From positions 1 through 64,000 of the forward strand of contig NZ_JAIUCY010000010.1 in the NCBI RefSeq assembly GCF_020179755.1: a stretch of 64,000 nucleotides of DNA, read 5' to 3'. Shown here in pieces: positions 60,642 to 64,000 of the stretch (positions are counted from its first letter, which is position 1; every line of letters begins with the position of its first letter). Source of the DNA: Herbaspirillum sp. alder98 (GTDB lineage: Bacteria > Pseudomonadota > Gammaproteobacteria > Burkholderiales > Burkholderiaceae_D). Below the pieces are notes generated by a model. That model had not been told where the DNA came from. It did not search any database and saw nothing but the letters and a program-made list of their open reading frames with translations. A program made the position numbers and the translations under genes.

Positions 60642-61906
60642 GCAGGGTCTCCGCACAGGTGTCCGAACAACGGCTCTGGCAGCGTCACGAGCAATTGGCG
60701 GCAATCGGTCGCACCGAGCATGGCGGGGTCAACCGGCAGGCGCTGTCGGCTGAAGACTTCGTCGCCAGCCGGCAATTGATCCAATGGGGGCAGGCGATCG
60801 GCATGCATGCGTCGCGCGACGCAGCAGGCAATGTCTTCCTGAGGCTGGCCGGCAGCGATCCTGATGCGCCGGCGGTGATGTCGGGTTCGCACCTGGACAG
60901 CCAGCCGACCGGTGGCAAGTACGACGGCGTGTATGGCGTGCTGGCGGCGCTGGAAGCCTGCGAGGCGATTCATGCGGCGGGCATCACGCCCCGTCGCAGC
61001 ATCGAAGTCGTGGCCTGGATGAACGAAGAGGGTTCGCGCTTCGCGCCCGGCATGATGGGTTCGGCCGTATTTGCCGGCGCCCGTGGCCTGGGCGATATCG
61101 AGCCGGTCGTCGATGGTCGCGGCATCAGCGTCAAGCGCGCGTTGGCCGATGCCGCCGTGGCGCTGGACGATGTGGCACTGCGTCCGGTGGGCGGCAAGCT
61201 GGCCGCCTATGTCGAGGCGCATATCGAGCAGGGGCCGCTACTGGAACGCAACGGCACCACCATCGGCGTGGTCACCGGCATCCAGGGCAAGCGCACCTTC
61301 CAGGTCACGGTACAGGGCGAGGCGGCGCATGCCGGCACCTCGACCCGCGCCGAGCGACGCGACGCCTTGCTGGCCGCGCTCGATATAGTGCGGGCGCTGA
61401 CGCAACGGATGCACGACGCCGAGGATATCGTTAAATTTACCGTGGGCCGTTTCACGGTGACGCCCAATGCGCCATCGGTGGTGCCCAGCAGCGTCACGTT
61501 CTCTATCGACTTGCGGCATCCGGAGTCGGCGCTGCTGCGTGAACTGGGCGATGCCATCGACGCCATTTGCCAGGCCAATGTCGGGGTGTGCGAGGTGTTG
61601 GTCAAGGAATTATCGACGGCGATGTCGCTGGAGTTTCCGGACGCCATGCGCGAGCTGATCCGCTCGGCGGCGGATACGCTTGGCGTGACCTGGCAGGACA
61701 TCTTGTCCACTGCCGGACACGACGCCAGGTATCTGCATGAGGTCTGTCCATCGGCGATGATCTTCATTCCCTGTCATCTCGGGATTACCCACAATGAAGC
61801 CGAATCGATCACGTCGGCCGATGCGGCTGCCGGGGCGCGGGTGTTGACGGAAGTGTTATTGAAGCTGGCAGACGGTCATTCGATAGAGTCGCCTCCGTCG
61901 CCCTGA
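60638..61906 (+). CDS. M20 family amidase, hydantoinase/carbamoylase type
   Basis: A 422-residue metal-dependent amidase. SGSHLDSQPTGGKYDGVYGV, WMNEEGSRFAPGMMG, YVEAHIEQGPLLE and DILSTAGHDARYLHEVCPSA are diagnostic of N-carbamoyl-L-amino-acid hydrolase/allantoate amidohydrolase-like enzymes. It overlaps the alpha/beta hydrolase gene by 4 bp. Its stop codon TGA (61904-61906) lies inside the first REP hairpin of the downstream repeat block. It is probably the amide-cleaving step of the pathway. Confidence 0.91.
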   Translation: MSRVSAQVSEQRLWQRHEQLAAIGRTEHGGVNRQALSAEDFVASRQLIQWGQAIGMHASRDAAGNVFLRLAGSDPDAPAVMSGSHLDSQPTGGKYDGVYGVLAALEACEAIHAAGITPRRSIEVVAWMNEEGSRFAPGMMGSAVFAGARGLGDIEPVVDGRGISVKRALADAAVALDDVALRPVGGKLAAYVEAHIEQGPLLERNGTTIGVVTGIQGKRTFQVTVQGEAAHAGTSTRAERRDALLAALDIVRALTQRMHDAEDIVKFTVGRFTVTPNAPSVVPSSVTFSIDLRHPESALLRELGDAIDAICQANVGVCEVLVKELSTAMSLEFPDAMRELIRSAADTLGVTWQDILSTAGHDARYLHEVCPSAMIFIPCHLGITHNEAESITSADAAAGARVLTEVLLKLADGHSIESPPSP

Positions 61907-62135
61907 CGAAAGTCAGGGTCCAGCGTCTTTCGGCGGACTGGTGGCATTACCAAAGTCACTGGGTCCCGGCCTGCGCCGGGACGACGAGGTTGGTTGTACC
62001 TAAGCGTTTTCCCCTATCACCGTCGTCCTGACGAAAGTCAGGACCCAGCGTCTTTCAGCGGACTACGAGGCATCACTAAAGTCACTGGATCCCGGCCTGC
62101 GCCGGGACGACGAGGTTGGTTGTACCTAAATTTTC
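61897..62135. repeat. BIME-type repeat block, two units of about 125 bp
   Basis: Units start at 61897 and 62022. Each carries a GTCxTGAC-GAAA-GTCAGG hairpin, a divergent middle, then a GG(G/A)TCCCGGCC-TGC-GCCGGGAC hairpin and GACGAGGTTGGTTGTACCTA. The first unit overlaps the end of the amidase gene and supplies its stop codon. The same type occurs, inverted, at 53028-53190. Confidence 0.9.
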
Positions 62136-62154
62136 CCCCACCACCCCACCTTCG

Positions 62155-63090
62155 TCACTGCGAAGAAAACCCCCCACCCAGCGCAGCACGAATGTAATCG
62201 ATGAACTCGCGCACCGGGCGCGAGATGTACGGGCTGTATGGACGGATGACATACAGCCGGTCGCCGAAGGTGCCCACCGACGTCCAGTCCGACAGCACCG
62301 TCACCAGCTTTCCGCTGCGCAAATCCTGCTGCGCCGAGAAGTCGGGCAGCAGGGTGATCCCCAATCCAGCCAGCGCGCACTCACGCAAGGCCTCGCTGTT
62401 ATTGGTGGCCATCGGGCCGCGCAGCGGCACGCTCACCTGCTGGTCGCTACGCCCGCGATGCGCGAAGCTCCACATCGGGACTTGCCCGCGACGCAGGTAG
62501 TGCAGGCATTCGTGCTCTGCCAGTTCCTGTGGCGTGGCGGGAGTACCGCGTCGCTTCAGGTAGGCCTTCGAGGCCACCAGCACGGCACGCGTTTCGCACA
62601 AGGTCCAGGCGACATGGGTATCCGGCACCGAATTGCTGTGCCGGATCGCCAGGTCGAACCCCTCCTTGGCCAGCGAGACCAACTGGTCACTCAATTCGAG
62701 TTCGATGCGTACATCGGGAAACTGCTGCAGGAAAGCCGCCAGGCGCGGCACGATCTGTTGCCGGCCCAATGCCACCGGCGCGCTCACCTTGACGATGCCG
62801 CGCGGTTCGCGGATCGAATCGCACAGCTCCTGGAAGTTGCGGTCGATCCCTTCGTAATACGCCTTGTTGGCTTCGATGAAGCGCATGCCCTCGGCGGTGA
62901 GGCGCACGCTGCGGGTGGTGCGTTGCACCAGCTCGATCTTGACCGCCCGCTCAAGCTCGGCAATGCGCTGGCTGACGGCGCTTTTAGTTACCCCCAGGCG
63001 CGTGGCGGCGGCGGTGTAGCTGCCCATCTCGCCCAGCACGATCAAGGTGAAGATATGACTCCAGAGGGGCTCGCCGTTTAATTTATCCAT
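62155..63090 (-). CDS. LysR family regulator, CrgA-type
   Basis: A 311-residue regulator. HTH TAAATRLGVTKSAVSQRIAE; effector domain typical of CrgA-like LysR proteins (GIVKVSAPVALGRQQIVPRL, DLAIRHSNSVPDTHVAWTLC). It is divergent from the semialdehyde dehydrogenase gene across 108 bp and is its likely regulator. Confidence 0.9.
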   Translation of the reverse strand: MDKLNGEPLWSHIFTLIVLGEMGSYTAAATRLGVTKSAVSQRIAELERAVKIELVQRTTRSVRLTAEGMRFIEANKAYYEGIDRNFQELCDSIREPRGIVKVSAPVALGRQQIVPRLAAFLQQFPDVRIELELSDQLVSLAKEGFDLAIRHSNSVPDTHVAWTLCETRAVLVASKAYLKRRGTPATPQELAEHECLHYLRRGQVPMWSFAHRGRSDQQVSVPLRGPMATNNSEALRECALAGLGITLLPDFSAQQDLRSGKLVTVLSDWTSVGTFGDRLYVIRPYSPYISRPVREFIDYIRAALGGGFSSQ

Positions 63091-63097
63091 AAACGCT

Positions 63098-63119
63098 ATT
63101 GTTCATAAAATTTAACAAT
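63098..63119. promoter_or_regulatory. LysR-type operator candidate
   Basis: ATTGTT and AACAAT arms separated by 10 bp in an AT-rich divergent promoter region, between the LysR gene and the dehydrogenase gene. Confidence 0.5.
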
Positions 63120-63198
63120 GAATCAAATTTTAGAATATTGAGTTGATGGCGCAAAAGAGACATTATTCGTCATCACCCTCACATCGGAGACATGTCAA

Positions 63199-64000
63199 AT
63201 GAACAAGATCGCAGCATACGCATCGTCGCAAGCAGTCGAACACTATATCGATGGCCAGGTCGTGGCCGGCGCCAGTGGTCGTTCGCAAGACGTCTTCAAT
63301 CCCGCCACCGGCGTGGCTGCCCGCAAGGTGGCCCTGGCCGCGCCCGAGGAAGTCAATGCAGCGGTACGCTCGGCCGTCAAGGCAGCGGCGGCCTGGGGCG
63401 ACATGGCGCCGGTGCGGCGCGCGCGCATCGTCAACAAGTTCCTGCAGCTGATGAACGAGCGCAAGGATGAGCTGGCTGCGATCATCACCGCCGAACACGG
63501 CAAGGTGTTTTCGGACGCGCAGGGCGAAGTGGCGCGCGGCATCGACATCATCGAATTTGCCTGTGGCATCCCGCAACTGCTCAAGGGCGATTTCTCGGAC
63601 CAGGTCAGCACCGGCATGGATAACTGGACCCTGCGCCAGCCGCTGGGCGTAGTGGCCGGCATCACGCCGTTCAACTTCCCGTGCATGGTGCCGTGCTGGA
63701 TGTTCCCGGTGGCCATCGCCGCTGGCAACGCATTCATCCTCAAGCCCAGCGAGCGCGATCCGAGCGCCAGCATCTTCATGGCCAAGCTGTTCACCGAAGC
63801 CGGGCTGCCGCCAGGCGTGTTGAACGTGGTGCAGGGTGACAAGGTAGCCGTGGACACGTTGCTCGAGCATCCTGACGTGCAAGCCATCAGCTTCGTCGGC
63901 TCGACCCCGATCGCACGTTACATCGGTGAGCGCGCCACGCATTTCGGCAAGCGTTACCAGGCACTGGGCGGCGCCAAGAATCACCTGGTGGTGATGCCCG
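63199..64000 (+). CDS. CoA-acylating methylmalonate/malonate-semialdehyde dehydrogenase, N-terminal part (cut by window edge)
   Basis: About 267 residues are present. [40 protein letters not shown] and [20 protein letters not shown], then [15 protein letters not shown], match MmsA-type aldehyde dehydrogenases, in which AKNH replaces the usual AKNP-like region of other ALDHs. They convert (methyl)malonate semialdehyde to acetyl- or propionyl-CoA in valine, inositol or beta-alanine breakdown. The catalytic Cys is outside the window. ATG 63199 follows CGGAGACATGTC. It is divergent from a LysR gene. Confidence 0.9.
   Translation, partial: MNKIAAYASSQAVEHYIDGQVVAGASGRSQDVFNPATGVAARKVALAAPEEVNAAVRSAVKAAAAWGDMAPVRRARIVNKFLQLMNERKDELAAIITAEHGKVFSDAQGEVARGIDIIEFACGIPQLLKGDFSDQVSTGMDNWTLRQPLGVVAGITPFNFPCMVPCWMFPVAIAAGNAFILKPSERDPSASIFMAKLFTEAGLPPGVLNVVQGDKVAVDTLLEHPDVQAISFVGSTPIARYIGERATHFGKRYQALGGAKNHLVVMP

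Overview
The window is GC-rich, densely coded DNA of a heterotrophic betaproteobacterium. Gene style (many divergent LysR regulators, multiple NMT1/THI5-like ABC importers, a phosphonate cluster, TonB siderophore receptors, BIME-type repeats) suggests Burkholderiales, probably Oxalobacteraceae close to Herbaspirillum. This placement is inferred from gene content; no rRNA or tRNA is present to confirm it. No complete insertion sequence, CRISPR array or origin was found.

Layout. Bases 1-7.8 kb: a leftward operon encodes a FAD amine/amino-acid-type dehydrogenase, a HutD-like protein, EtfB, EtfA and ETF-ubiquinone oxidoreductase (cut by the window edge). It is divergent from a LysR regulator and an SsuABC-like importer, so import, oxidation and electron delivery to quinone appear linked. 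7.77-8.25 kb: a tandem array of a 114-bp paired REP (BIME) unit. 8.3-13.7 kb: a leftward phosphonate operon (PhnD, PhnC, PhnE, Fe-alcohol dehydrogenase, PhnX) with a divergent LysR gene. 13.8-18.0 kb: a membrane protein, a periplasmic binding protein, a CHRD protein, a DsbA/FrnE-like protein, DUF3297 and three very small leftward genes, two of them clearly for exported peptides. 18.2-33.8 kb: two TonB receptors, an MFS transporter, a lipoprotein, a 1259-residue double hybrid histidine kinase, an NlpC/P60-like protein, a glutamine amidotransferase and a chemoreceptor.

33.8-46.2 kb is the accessory part. It has lower-GC orphan genes, an autotransporter with a Gly-rich passenger, a broken pRiA4b ORF-3-type gene, a divergent pair of small exported peptides around a perfect 20-bp palindrome, a protein with a nuclease-like GVDF...QAKR core, a wrecked SIR2 gene, a single-HKD phospholipase-D-like protein and an SDR fragment. 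This looks like a decayed defence or hitchhiker region.

46.2-52.8 kb: a periplasmic binding protein, a LysR gene divergent from an MHS transporter plus M20 amidohydrolase, a diguanylate cyclase, a VOC protein and a Pmp3-like protein. 53.6-61.9 kb: one long rightward catabolic unit (binding protein, ATPase, two permeases, GntR regulator, SDR, aminotransferase, alpha/beta hydrolase, M20 amidase), followed by more BIME repeats. Last come a LysR gene and a divergent CoA-acylating semialdehyde dehydrogenase running off the right edge.

The most unusual signal is a set of tiny exported-peptide genes at 15.7, 16.6-16.9 and 41.6-42.1 kb. They share related leader DNA and a palindrome of the form TGTTTCA-N2-TGAAACA, and I know of no described system that matches them.
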